Source: an uncultured Acidimicrobiales bacterium
GTDB taxonomy: Bacteria > Actinomycetota > Acidimicrobiia > Acidimicrobiales > SZUA-35
Direction of reading: 5' to 3'
Length of the DNA stretch: 64,000 bases
NCBI GenBank assembly: GCA_937997485.1
Contig: CALKTH010000060.1
Coordinates: 1 to 64,000, forward strand
Numbering within the stretch: position 1 is the first letter of the stretch; each line of letters begins with the position of its first letter. Shown one piece after another: positions 26,305 to 36,896 of this stretch. A program made the position numbers and the translations under genes. A model generated the notes under the pieces. That model ran no database searches. It was not told where the DNA came from and saw only the letters and a list, made by a program, of their open reading frames with translations.

Positions 26305-27693
26305 CTACTCGGCGGCTTCGCCGAGGACTTCGGCCAGAGCGGGGTGGACGAAGAGCGACTCGACGAGGTCGGTCACGGTGAGTCCGGCGGTGACGGCAAG
26401 TGCAAGCACCGAGATCAACTCGGCGGCGTGGCGACCGACGATGGAACCCCCGAGCACCACACCGGTGGCGGGGTCCGACACGATCTTCACGAAGCCGCGA
26501 CTGTCGTTGTTGATTAGGGCCTTTGCCGAGACCGAGAACGGCACCTTGGTCACCCTGATCTTGCGACCCTCGGCGAAGGCATCTGCCTCGGCCAGTCCGA
26601 CGTCGGCAATCTCGGGATCGGTGAAGATGGCCGACGCCGCCTTCTCGTAGTCGATGTGGCGATGCGGTCCAGCGTGCATGCCCATCGCGTGCTCGGCGAT
26701 CTTGCGGCCCTGCATCGATGCCACCGACGACAGCGGGAGCTTGCCCGACAGATCACCTGCGGCGTAGATGTGCTTGAGGTTTGTGGCGCAGTTGTGGTCG
26801 ATCGAGACGTAGCCCCACTCGTTCTCGACACCGATCTCATCGAGGCCGAGCCCTTCGGAGTTCGGCATCGAACCAATCGCCATCAAAACGTGGGAACCCT
26901 TGACGATGCGGCCGTCATCGCAGAACACACAGACCCGTTCGTTGTTGTTCTCCGCGTCGGGAGAGACCTCGATCTTTTCGGCCCGAGCCCCCATCACGAG
27001 CTTGACGCCTCGATCGATGAAGCTCTGCTCGAGCGCAGCGGCAACCTCGGGGTCTTTCCCGGGCAACACCTGCTGACGGCTCACGATCAGCGCCACTTCG
27101 GAGCCGAACGAGTTGAACATGTTCACGAACTCCACGCCGGTGACGCCGGAGCCGATGACGATCAGTTTGGTCGGCAGTTCGGGCGGCGGGTAGGCGTGTC
27201 GAGTGGTGAGCACGCGCTCACCGTCGATCGGTGCCCACTCCGGAATCCGCGGTCGGCTGCCGGTGGACAGCAGGATGACATCAGCCGTCAGTTCTTCGGT
27301 GCCTCCATCATTGCGATCCACCGCAACCGTGTGGGTGCCGGTCAATCGACCCGTCCCCTCGATGATGTTCACGCCCTGGCTCTCCAGCAGGCGAGAGACC
27401 GAGCTCTCGAGCCGATCTTCGATGCTGACGATCCGCTCACGCAACGCCTCGAAGTCCAGCTCAACGTCGACGCGGGCCAGGCCCATGTCCACCGCGGCAT
27501 TCATCTGGGACATGGCCCCGCCGGTGGCGATCATTGCCTTCGAGGGGATGCAGTCCAGCAGGTGAGCTGCACCGCCGATCAGGTCCTTCTCGATGAGCGT
27601 GACGCGCGCACCCATACGAGCGGCGTGGGTAGCGCAGGCCGTTCCGGCCGGTCCGCCACCGATGATCACGAAGTGCTTCTTCTCACCTGGCAT
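26305..27693 (-). CDS. lpdA: LpdA-type NAD(P)H quinone dehydrogenase (flavoprotein disulfide reductase family)
   Basis: A 462-residue FAD/NAD protein. The FAD loop is VIIGGGPAGTACATHAARMG, the NAD loop is VIGSGVTGVEFVNMF, and the dimerisation domain follows (from about 340). The redox segment reads IGGAAHLLDCIPSKA, with only one of the two cysteines of lipoamide dehydrogenases. That pattern matches mycobacterial LpdA (Rv3303c), described as an NAD(P)H:quinone reductase rather than a lipoamide enzyme. The frame is open upstream to 28158, but ATG 27693 begins right at the FAD-binding strand, so the longer form is rejected. It is divergent from the first glycosyltransferase of the glycan locus. 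Confidence 0.88.
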   Translation of the reverse strand: MPGEKKHFVIIGGGPAGTACATHAARMGARVTLIEKDLIGGAAHLLDCIPSKAMIATGGAMSQMNAAVDMGLARVDVELDFEALRERIVSIEDRLESSVSRLLESQGVNIIEGTGRLTGTHTVAVDRNDGGTEELTADVILLSTGSRPRIPEWAPIDGERVLTTRHAYPPPELPTKLIVIGSGVTGVEFVNMFNSFGSEVALIVSRQQVLPGKDPEVAAALEQSFIDRGVKLVMGARAEKIEVSPDAENNNERVCVFCDDGRIVKGSHVLMAIGSMPNSEGLGLDEIGVENEWGYVSIDHNCATNLKHIYAAGDLSGKLPLSSVASMQGRKIAEHAMGMHAGPHRHIDYEKAASAIFTDPEIADVGLAEADAFAEGRKIRVTKVPFSVSAKALINNDSRGFVKIVSDPATGVVLGGSIVGRHAAELISVLALAVTAGLTVTDLVESLFVHPALAEVLGEAAE

Positions 27694-27799
27694 GGGCGAG
27701 AGGGTAGCGGCACCCGCGAACGCCTCTCGCGGACCGAGTACCTTGTGCGCACGGCGCCAAGCAAACCGTGCTGCGCAGCCGTTACGAACCGCCGAATCC

Positions 27800-29038
27800 G
27801 TGACTGAACTCCGAGCTGACGGCCTGCCGGCCCGCATCGTCATCGACATCTCGAACACGATCGAGAGCCCGCGCACCACGGGCGTGCAGCGGATGGCGCT
27901 CGAACTTCTGGCCATGTTGGATGCCTTCGCTCGTGGTGAGTCCCCACTTGCGAATCTCGTACCGGACGTCTGCCTCCTGGACGGCCGGAACGGGCGGCTC
28001 CGACCGATCGGACACCCGGCAATGCGTAGGCTCGAGCGGCGCCGAGACGGTCGGGTCACGGGGCGGAGCATCGCCGGCCGGATCGAAACGCGGGTGGCCG
28101 AAGGGCGGCCGGGTCGAGCTGATTGGCACCCCTTGCCCAACGACCTGTTCTTGGACATCGACGCTGCCTGGCATTCCCCCGCACCTCGACCAGAACTGCT
28201 CGCTCAGGTCCGCGCAGCCGGAGCTCGCTCCGCAGCGTTGGTTTTTGATGCCCTGCCACTCGAGTCACCGCAGTGGTTCCCCCCGGCCTCCGTGGCGAAG
28301 TTCAGAACCTGGCTCGACGCCCACGTTGATGGAGGTTCCCAGCTGCTGACGATCTCTCAGGCGTCAGCCGACGCGCTTGAGAGCGCCACAGGCGTACGAG
28401 ACCCGATCCCGGTCATCCGTCCTGGCACCTTCTCTGCACCATCAGACGCCGTGCCCGCACAACCGGGCGAACTCGGCCGGCTCGTACTCATGGTCGGCAC
28501 CGTCGAACCTCGCAAAGGGCATGACACCCTGCTGGCGGCCCTCGATCAATTGGGTGACGTCGCTCCGATCGTCGACGTTGTCGGGAAGGACGGCTGGACG
28601 TCCCCCAATGTGCCGCCCCAGAACACCAGCGGCGAAACCACCAACATCGGGAGTACCGGCACCGATGTAGCTCAGAGACTCCGGACGCACTCTCGTGTGC
28701 GCTGGCACGAGAACGCGTCAGATCGTGAACTCGATGAGCTCTGGGCCAGAACCGGCCTCTTCCTGGCGCCAAGCCGAGGCGAGGGCTTCGGCATCCCGGT
28801 GGCCGAGGCAGTGCAACGAGGGATCCCCGTGCTGTGCTCAGACCTTCCGGTCCTCCGGGAAGCCTCACTGGGCGACGCGACGTTCGTCGACGTGGACGAC
28901 ATTGCGTCCTGGGCAACGCACGTCGATCGCTGGCGACGAGCGCCGAGCGAATGGCCACGGCCCACCGCCCTCACCCCCACATGGGAAGACGCTGCCCGCC
29001 AGCTGCTGCAAGCGATCAGCCGGCCGGCTGGCGAGTAG
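27800..29038 (+). CDS. GT4-family glycosyltransferase
   Basis: A 412-residue cytosolic glycosyltransferase. The N-terminal domain begins RIVIDISNTIESPRTTGVQR, a form shared by many O-antigen mannosyl/rhamnosyl transferases. The C-terminal domain has VGTVEPRKGHDTLLAALDQL and the E-x7-E pair in GEGFGIPVAEAVQRGIPVLCS. Donor and acceptor cannot be read. GTG 27800 is used; the frame stays open upstream into the lpdA gene on the other strand. It is the first gene of the rightward glycan locus and ends 11 bases before the next gene. Confidence 0.88.
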   Translation: MTELRADGLPARIVIDISNTIESPRTTGVQRMALELLAMLDAFARGESPLANLVPDVCLLDGRNGRLRPIGHPAMRRLERRRDGRVTGRSIAGRIETRVAEGRPGRADWHPLPNDLFLDIDAAWHSPAPRPELLAQVRAAGARSAALVFDALPLESPQWFPPASVAKFRTWLDAHVDGGSQLLTISQASADALESATGVRDPIPVIRPGTFSAPSDAVPAQPGELGRLVLMVGTVEPRKGHDTLLAALDQLGDVAPIVDVVGKDGWTSPNVPPQNTSGETTNIGSTGTDVAQRLRTHSRVRWHENASDRELDELWARTGLFLAPSRGEGFGIPVAEAVQRGIPVLCSDLPVLREASLGDATFVDVDDIASWATHVDRWRRAPSEWPRPTALTPTWEDAARQLLQAISRPAGE

Positions 29039-29049
29039 GGTCTGCGCCG

Positions 29050-30009
29050 GTGCAGATCGTCTACCTCTCGAATCGTCCCGCCGTCCTCGCCGGCACGCTC
29101 CGGGCCGTCGCTGCGCATATGCCGTGGATCGACGACGTGCTCGTCTGCGCCCCCAAGGCCAGCCACCAGGACATCGAGGTCGCAGCCGCCGTCGCATGGT
29201 CGAGCTCGCTGCGTCTCGTCGCCGACGAAGAGATCACAGACAGGTCCACATCAGACCTCGTGGCGATGGATCACGCGACTCGGAACGTCACGCTCCGCAG
29301 AGCGCTCGTTTCGGGCGGTCACACAGCCGAGCGCTTCGTCCTCAGCGACGACGATTACCGCCCGCTCACCTCGATTCAGCTCAGCGACATGGCCGATGAG
29401 GCGGGTCGACCGATCGGACGATTCTTCTACGACCTGGCCGAGTGGCCGGGCGATATCACTGCCTACGACCGGGCGCAGATCCGCACTCTTGGTGTCCTCC
29501 GCCTGTGTGGGGCCCCCACCCTCGGCTACGGATCCCACATGCCCCAGCTGATGGAGCGAGACGTGTGGCTTCAGGTTTTCGAACGAAGCGATTCGGTCAG
29601 TGCGGGGAATCTGGTCGATGAGTGGACGCTGTACTTCGGGCTGGGTCCACTCGTGGCGCCCGATCGGTTCGCCGAGCCGCGTCCGTTCACCACCCTCGCC
29701 TGGCCGCAGTGGCCGCACCAGTGGCCCCACTGGGTTCGGCCCGAGTCCATTCGCTTCGAGAACCACCACCCCGAGCACGAAGCAGAGGGCGGTCTGTTCG
29801 AAGGGCTCCCCGCTGTCACGGAACCGGGGGCTGCGTTGGAACGCATCGTCCGCTGGCGAGAAGCCGAAGTCGCCATCGGCGACCTCCGTTTCGACGCAGC
29901 GTGGTCTGATCCCTGGACGAAGGGACAGAAGCACCGTCGCAGCGCTGTTGCAGCTCTGCGCGCCGCGAAGAAGCTGCGCAAGTACACCGCGCTCACCACG
30001 GACCCATGA
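29050..30009 (+). CDS. Stealth-like / GT-A-type sugar transferase
   Basis: A 319-residue protein with no close named family. An early LRAVAAHMPWIDDVLVCAP strand, the acidic RFVLSDDDYRPL motif, and a later GYGSHMPQLMERDVW segment line up, loosely, with conserved regions 2 and 3 of Stealth-type hexose-1-phosphate transferases. The DDD would bind a divalent metal and nucleotide-sugar. The C-terminus is basic. GTG 29050 is 11 bases after the previous stop. Its stop overlaps the next start (ATGA). The context within a glycan locus supports sugar transfer; a different GT-A enzyme is possible. Confidence 0.5.
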   Translation: MQIVYLSNRPAVLAGTLRAVAAHMPWIDDVLVCAPKASHQDIEVAAAVAWSSSLRLVADEEITDRSTSDLVAMDHATRNVTLRRALVSGGHTAERFVLSDDDYRPLTSIQLSDMADEAGRPIGRFFYDLAEWPGDITAYDRAQIRTLGVLRLCGAPTLGYGSHMPQLMERDVWLQVFERSDSVSAGNLVDEWTLYFGLGPLVAPDRFAEPRPFTTLAWPQWPHQWPHWVRPESIRFENHHPEHEAEGGLFEGLPAVTEPGAALERIVRWREAEVAIGDLRFDAAWSDPWTKGQKHRRSAVAALRAAKKLRKYTALTTDP

Positions 30010-30260
30010 ACTGGCGAGACCCCAAGCTCGGCCCGGTCACGGCACAGCAGGTGACGGCGCGGGCCAAGCGCGAGTTCGTCCAACGCCAGGCGATCGTGGC
30101 GGACGCCCGTCGCCATCCACGGGCGGTGCAACTCCGACAAGCAGCGGAACGCACGAGGATGAGACTTCGGGTGCACCGCGCTGGCGACGCCGCCATCGTG
30201 CTGGACGAGATCGTCGCGGAAGCACTGTCGAGCGCCAGGTCCGGGAGATCCAGCGGATGA
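30006..30260 (+). CDS. Small basic protein, function unknown
   Basis: An 84-residue Arg/Ala-rich, helical protein with no cysteine, signal peptide or membrane segment (MNWRDPKLGPVTAQQVTARA at the start). It resembles nothing I know. It overlaps both neighbours by ATGA (30006-30009 and 30257-30260), so its translation is coupled to the Stealth-like protein before it and to the double glycosyltransferase after it. That placement is the main evidence that it is real. It could be an adaptor between them or a leader that sets translation of the large enzyme. Confidence 0.6.
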   Translation: MNWRDPKLGPVTAQQVTARAKREFVQRQAIVADARRHPRAVQLRQAAERTRMRLRVHRAGDAAIVLDEIVAEALSSARSGRSSG

Positions 30261-32662
30261 CCGAGCGGTCAGCAACCAAGGTCGGCGTGTTGACGCCTCG
30301 ACCTGTTCCGTGGGTGGAGGGTGGCAACGAGCGCCACTGGCGGGCCGTCGTTGCCGCGCTGCAAGCGGGCGGCTACCAGGCCGAACTGATAGAGATCGAC
30401 TCGCCTGAGTCAACGCTGTCCGAAGTTCTCGAGTCCTACGAGCGTTTCGTTCGCCTCAGTCTCGACGACTTCGACGTGTTGATCTCCGGCAAGTACCCGT
30501 CGCACATGGTCCGACATCGGCGCCACATCCGCCATCTCACCCACACGTTGCGCGGCCTGTACGACACGTACCCCGCTCATCTCAACACCACCATCGAGCC
30601 GGTTCTGGTCCAAGGCGTCGCCGCTCGATCAGAGGATGCGCTCGCACTGCTCGAGTGGAGCCGCGAGCTCGTCGATACCGAACCCGATCATCCTCGGAAC
30701 GCGTTCCCGGGCCCCTTTGCCCGGTTGCTCGTTCACACGCTCGATCGCATCGGTCGAAATGGACTGACGTTTGAAGCGACCCTTTCTGAGCGCGTCGCTG
30801 AACGAGAGGGCTACGTCGATCCAGACCGCGCGATCGCAGTGATCCCCGCGTTCACCGACCTGGCCGGACTCCGAACTCAAGACTCAACATCAGCACCGTC
30901 GAATCCGACCGCGACGTCCAACCCACCAGCGTCGTTCGTCACGTTCGGCCGGATGGATCATGTGAAACGCTTCGATCTAGCCCTGGAGGCGTTTGCCGCA
31001 GCGAACGTCAGCGACCGAGCGCAACTGCTCGTCGCTGGCTCAGGACCAATGGAAACCCACATTCGGCAACTGGCGGAAGGAACGCCTGGAGTTCGCATGG
31101 TTGGCCGGCTGTCCGACGATGATCTCGCAGCGGCCGTCCGATCGGCCCGAGCCGTGATCGTGGCGCCGATCGACGAGGACTACGGCCTCGTTGCAGCCGA
31201 ATCCATGGCGGCGCAGACGCCGGTCATCACCACATCTGACAGCGGCGGCGTCGCTGAACAGATTGAGCACGGCATCACCGGCTTCATCGCGCCACCTCGT
31301 GCCCGCGCGATCGCTCCCTTCATCGCCGAACTGGCCGATGATGAAGACCTCGCACGGCGAATGGGTACGAGCGCGGCCGACGCCGTGGCGCAGATCAGTC
31401 CAGATCCATTGCTGCACCTCGTCGATCGGGTTCGCCACGGCGAGACTCGATCCCGCATTCTGTTTCTCTCGACGTTTCCTGCCCAGCCAGTGAGCTCCGG
31501 TGGCCACCGCCGACTCCGAGGGCTGGCGGCCGGCCTGGCTGGCCACGGGTTCGATCCGGTGGTCATGACGCTCACGAACACGCGGCCTCCCGAGTCGCTC
31601 ACCCACCGGCGTTTCCTCGCCGATGGCGTTGAACACGTAGCGGTCCCCCGCTCGGCCGCTCATCTCCGGGCCGACTTCCAGATGCACAGCCTGGCCGAGG
31701 TCGCCGTTGACGACATTGGTTGCGTCGAGCTCCATCTGGCCTCGCCCGACTTTGGCTCTGAGCTGACCGATCAGCTCCAGCGGGCCTCGGCCGTGGTGCT
31801 GTCGCACCCCTTCCTCGTCGACGCACTGCCTCCCGAGCTCGAATTGCCTTTGGTCTACGACGCCCACAACGTCGAAGCAGATCTCAAGCGCACAATGCTC
31901 AACGGCCGGCTCGGCAGGGACTGGTTCCTCCAACGGGTGGTGCACGCTGAGCATGACGCACTCCGATGTGCCGATCTCGTCACCGGATGCTCGAGCGATG
32001 ATCTCGATCGACTTGCTGCGGCGCACAACATCGAGATCAGGTCGAGCGCCGTTGTCCCGAATCCGGTCGATCCGTCGCTGGTGGCCAGGCGAACCGAGCA
32101 CGAGCGCTTGGTCGCCCGAGCTCGCTTCCTCAGCGACCATTCGATGACAGACGACGGCCGGCCCCTGGTGCTCTTCATCGGTTCCAATCACGAACCGAAC
32201 CGTGCGGCGCTTTCCGGGTTGCTCGAACTGGCTGCGGGCCGCCCTGACCTGCACATCGTCGTGGCCGGCAGCATCGCACTTTCTGCGGCCGACCAAGCGC
32301 ATCTGACCGCAGCCGGCCGTTTCCCAGGCCGGGACCATCGTCGGCTCCTGGCGATGAGCGATGTGGTGATCAACCCAGTCACGTCAGGGTCGGGGACCAG
32401 CCTCAAGGTCATCGACGCCTGCGCGGTCGGCGTACCGATCGTTTCAACCCCGGCCGGTGCCCGCGGAATCGACTCCGCTGCTGTTCGAGTGGCTACTGAC
32501 CTCGGCGCCGGTATCGACGCGGTGCTGGCCGACCCGGCCGCAACAGCGGCGCAGGTCGAAGCTGGACATGCCCTCGCCGCAACGCGGGCACAAGAACAAG
32601 CGGTGCATCCCCTGGCTCGGTGGCTCGACGTGGTCATCGCACGTCGGCCCACTCCAGGATGA
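30257..32662 (+). CDS. Double GT4 glycosyltransferase
   Basis: An 801-residue protein with two complete GT4 units in tandem. The first (about 1-395) has FGRMDHVKRFDLALEAFAAA and the E-x7-E type DEDYGLVAAESMAAQTP. The second (about 398-800) begins RILFLSTFPAQPVSSGGHRR and has LVLFIGSNHEPNRAALSGLL and GSGTSLKVIDACAVGVPIVS; its first glutamate is replaced by Ser/Gly-rich sequence, as in some GT4 relatives. The second unit is clearly paralogous to the middle unit of the 45480 protein. Two linked transferases could build an alternating disaccharide. ATG 30257 overlaps the small upstream gene. Confidence 0.85.
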   Translation: MTERSATKVGVLTPRPVPWVEGGNERHWRAVVAALQAGGYQAELIEIDSPESTLSEVLESYERFVRLSLDDFDVLISGKYPSHMVRHRRHIRHLTHTLRGLYDTYPAHLNTTIEPVLVQGVAARSEDALALLEWSRELVDTEPDHPRNAFPGPFARLLVHTLDRIGRNGLTFEATLSERVAEREGYVDPDRAIAVIPAFTDLAGLRTQDSTSAPSNPTATSNPPASFVTFGRMDHVKRFDLALEAFAAANVSDRAQLLVAGSGPMETHIRQLAEGTPGVRMVGRLSDDDLAAAVRSARAVIVAPIDEDYGLVAAESMAAQTPVITTSDSGGVAEQIEHGITGFIAPPRARAIAPFIAELADDEDLARRMGTSAADAVAQISPDPLLHLVDRVRHGETRSRILFLSTFPAQPVSSGGHRRLRGLAAGLAGHGFDPVVMTLTNTRPPESLTHRRFLADGVEHVAVPRSAAHLRADFQMHSLAEVAVDDIGCVELHLASPDFGSELTDQLQRASAVVLSHPFLVDALPPELELPLVYDAHNVEADLKRTMLNGRLGRDWFLQRVVHAEHDALRCADLVTGCSSDDLDRLAAAHNIEIRSSAVVPNPVDPSLVARRTEHERLVARARFLSDHSMTDDGRPLVLFIGSNHEPNRAALSGLLELAAGRPDLHIVVAGSIALSAADQAHLTAAGRFPGRDHRRLLAMSDVVINPVTSGSGTSLKVIDACAVGVPIVSTPAGARGIDSAAVRVATDLGAGIDAVLADPAATAAQVEAGHALAATRAQEQAVHPLARWLDVVIARRPTPG

Positions 32663-32713
32663 CCACCACCGCGAACTCGTAGCGCGAGGGGAAGTCCCTC
32701 TACCCTCTCGCCT

Positions 32714-34840
<2,127 letters not shown>

Positions 34841-34927
34841 CGCTGCGGTCGTACGGAGGATTCCGCCCCAATTCCAACGCTCAGGGCGAGCCCGCACCTA
34901 CGCTCGGCGCATGGATCGGAGACAACG

Positions 34928-35977
34928 ATGCGCGTGATCGTGACCGGGGGACTCGGCTTCATCGGATCGGCAGTCGTACGCATGCTGATCGAGCAAAGCG
35001 AGCATGAGGTACTCAATGTCGATGTCGAGACCTACGCCGCAACTCGCGGCTCGGTCGAGTCCGTCGCGGAGAACGACCGCTACGACTTCGTCGGCATCGA
35101 CATCACCGACGCCGATGCTGTCCGCCGCACGTTCGACTCCTACGCACCCGACGCGGTGCTCCATCTGGCAGCGGAATCGCACGTCGATCGATCGATCGAC
35201 GGACCAGACCAATTCGTGCAGACCAACGTCGTGGGCACATGCAACCTCTTGAACGCCGCAGTTGAGCAGCAGCGCCGATCCGGGACCGAAGATTCCTTCC
35301 GGTTCATTCACGTCTCGACCGATGAGGTTTTTGGCGCCCTCGGCCCGGAGAGCCCACCGTTCAACGAGTCAACGCCGTATTCCCCCCGCTCTCCGTACTC
35401 AGCGTCGAAGGCTGCGTCGGATCACCTCGCCCGAGCCTGGTTTGAGACGTATGGACTTCCCACCATCGTCACCAATTGCAGCAACAACTACGGACACTTT
35501 CAGTTTCCGGAGAAGCTCATTCCTCTGATGATCCTCAACGCCAGCGCAGGCAAACAGCTTCCGGTGTACGGCGCTGGCCTCAATGTCCGGGACTGGATCC
35601 ACGTCGATGATCACGCTGCAGGTCTCATCACCGCGCTGGAAACGGGAAAACCGGGAGAGACGTACCTCTTTGGCGGATCTGCGGAGCGAACGAACATCGA
35701 CGTTGTTTCGACCATCTGCGATCTCGTTGATGACCGGCTCGGCACGGGCGATACACCGCGCCGGGAGCTCATCACGCACGTCGAAGACCGACCAGGTCAC
35801 GACCTTCGTTACGCCATCGACTCCAGCAAAGCGGAGAGCGAGCTTGGGTGGCGCCCCTCACTCGGCTTCGAGGAAGGACTTGCCAGCACCGTTGACTGGT
35901 ACGTGGCCAACGAGGCCTGGTGGAAGCCGTTGATCGAGGAACGCGAAGCGAACGTCCGTCGGGGGCGGGCCGGCTGA
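34928..35977 (+). CDS. rfbB: dTDP-glucose 4,6-dehydratase
   Basis: A 349-residue extended short-chain dehydrogenase that converts dTDP-glucose to dTDP-4-keto-6-deoxyglucose. The NAD loop is TGGLGFIGSAVVRML, HLAAESHVDRSID is family-specific, the active site is STDEVFG with the catalytic Asp-Glu, and YSASKAASDHLARAW provides Tyr and Lys. Length is normal. It is followed after one base by rfbA. No rfbC or rfbD is present, so the 4-keto sugar is probably used by the aminotransferase at 39571 rather than for rhamnose. Confidence 0.95.
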   Translation: MRVIVTGGLGFIGSAVVRMLIEQSEHEVLNVDVETYAATRGSVESVAENDRYDFVGIDITDADAVRRTFDSYAPDAVLHLAAESHVDRSIDGPDQFVQTNVVGTCNLLNAAVEQQRRSGTEDSFRFIHVSTDEVFGALGPESPPFNESTPYSPRSPYSASKAASDHLARAWFETYGLPTIVTNCSNNYGHFQFPEKLIPLMILNASAGKQLPVYGAGLNVRDWIHVDDHAAGLITALETGKPGETYLFGGSAERTNIDVVSTICDLVDDRLGTGDTPRRELITHVEDRPGHDLRYAIDSSKAESELGWRPSLGFEEGLASTVDWYVANEAWWKPLIEEREANVRRGRAG

Positions 35978-35978
35978 G

Positions 35979-36896
35979 ATGTCCGACCCCACGTCTCTCT
36001 CCTCCTCCGCTCCTCGGCCTTCAACGGCCGGACGCCGTGGAATCATTCTCGCCGGCGGAACCGGCAGCCGTCTTCATCCCGTGACACTGGCCGTCTCCAA
36101 GCAACTGCTTCCGATCTACGACAAGCCGATGATCTACTACCCGATCTCGACCCTGCTGCTGGCAGGCATCACCGAGATCCTGATCATCACCACTCCGCAC
36201 GACCGACCGCTCTTCGAACAACTGCTCGGCGATGGAAGTCGCTGGGGTATCACGATCGAGTACGCGGTGCAGGCGGCGCCGAATGGGCTTGCCGAAGCGT
36301 TCATCCTGGGCGAGGCGTTCCTGGACGGCCAGCCTGCGTGTCTCATTCTCGGCGACAATTTGTTCTACGGGAGTGGCTTTTCCTCAGTCTTGCAAGGCGC
36401 GGCGGCCGAGCCTGGAGCCACGGTCTTCGCCCAGCGAGTGCACGATCCCGAGCGCTATGGCGTCGTTGAGATTGATGACGGCAAAGCGGTTGCGCTGGCC
36501 GAAAAGCCAGCGGAGCCGCGCTCGAATTGGGCTGTGACTGGGCTCTACTTCGTTGATGAACATGCGCCGGAGATCGCCCGATCGGTCGAGCCTTCCCCAC
36601 GAGGCGAGCTCGAGATCACCGCTGTCCTCGAGGCGTATCTCAACCAGGGCGACCTCAACGTCCATCAGTTCGGTCGAGGATTCGCGTGGCTGGACACCGG
36701 CACGTTCGAGTCGATGATGGAAGCCTCTGACTTCGTTCGCGTCATCGAGCAGCGCCAAGGTCAGCGGATTGGGTCGCCCGAAGAAGTGGCTTTCCGCATG
36801 GGCCACATCACGGCGTCCCAGCTCGAGACGTTGGCCGAGCCTCTGGCCAAGAGCGGCTACGGCGAGTACCTGCTCACTGTGGCCCGAGGCCTGTGA
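35979..36896 (+). CDS. rfbA: Glucose-1-phosphate thymidylyltransferase
   Basis: A 305-residue nucleotidyltransferase that makes dTDP-glucose from dTTP and glucose 1-phosphate. It has the activation loop GIILAGGTGSRLHPVT with SKQLLPIYDKPMIYYP, and the metal site in LILGDNLFYG. A 19-residue Ser/Pro-rich N-terminal extension precedes the domain. ATG 35979 follows the rfbB stop by one base, and its own stop overlaps the next start as GTGA. It supplies rfbB. Confidence 0.95.
   Translation: MSDPTSLSSSAPRPSTAGRRGIILAGGTGSRLHPVTLAVSKQLLPIYDKPMIYYPISTLLLAGITEILIITTPHDRPLFEQLLGDGSRWGITIEYAVQAAPNGLAEAFILGEAFLDGQPACLILGDNLFYGSGFSSVLQGAAAEPGATVFAQRVHDPERYGVVEIDDGKAVALAEKPAEPRSNWAVTGLYFVDEHAPEIARSVEPSPRGELEITAVLEAYLNQGDLNVHQFGRGFAWLDTGTFESMMEASDFVRVIEQRQGQRIGSPEEVAFRMGHITASQLETLAEPLAKSGYGEYLLTVARGL

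Noticed and set aside
26074-26650. Plus-strand frame starting MSTTTQEDIALS just after the TTTAC repeats
   Set aside because: It reads through both palindromes and then antisense to lpdA; the protein has no sensible composition.
26305-27693. Dihydrolipoamide dehydrogenase of the pyruvate dehydrogenase complex
   Set aside because: Only one of the two redox cysteines is present (IGGAAHLLDC), as in quinone-reducing LpdA.
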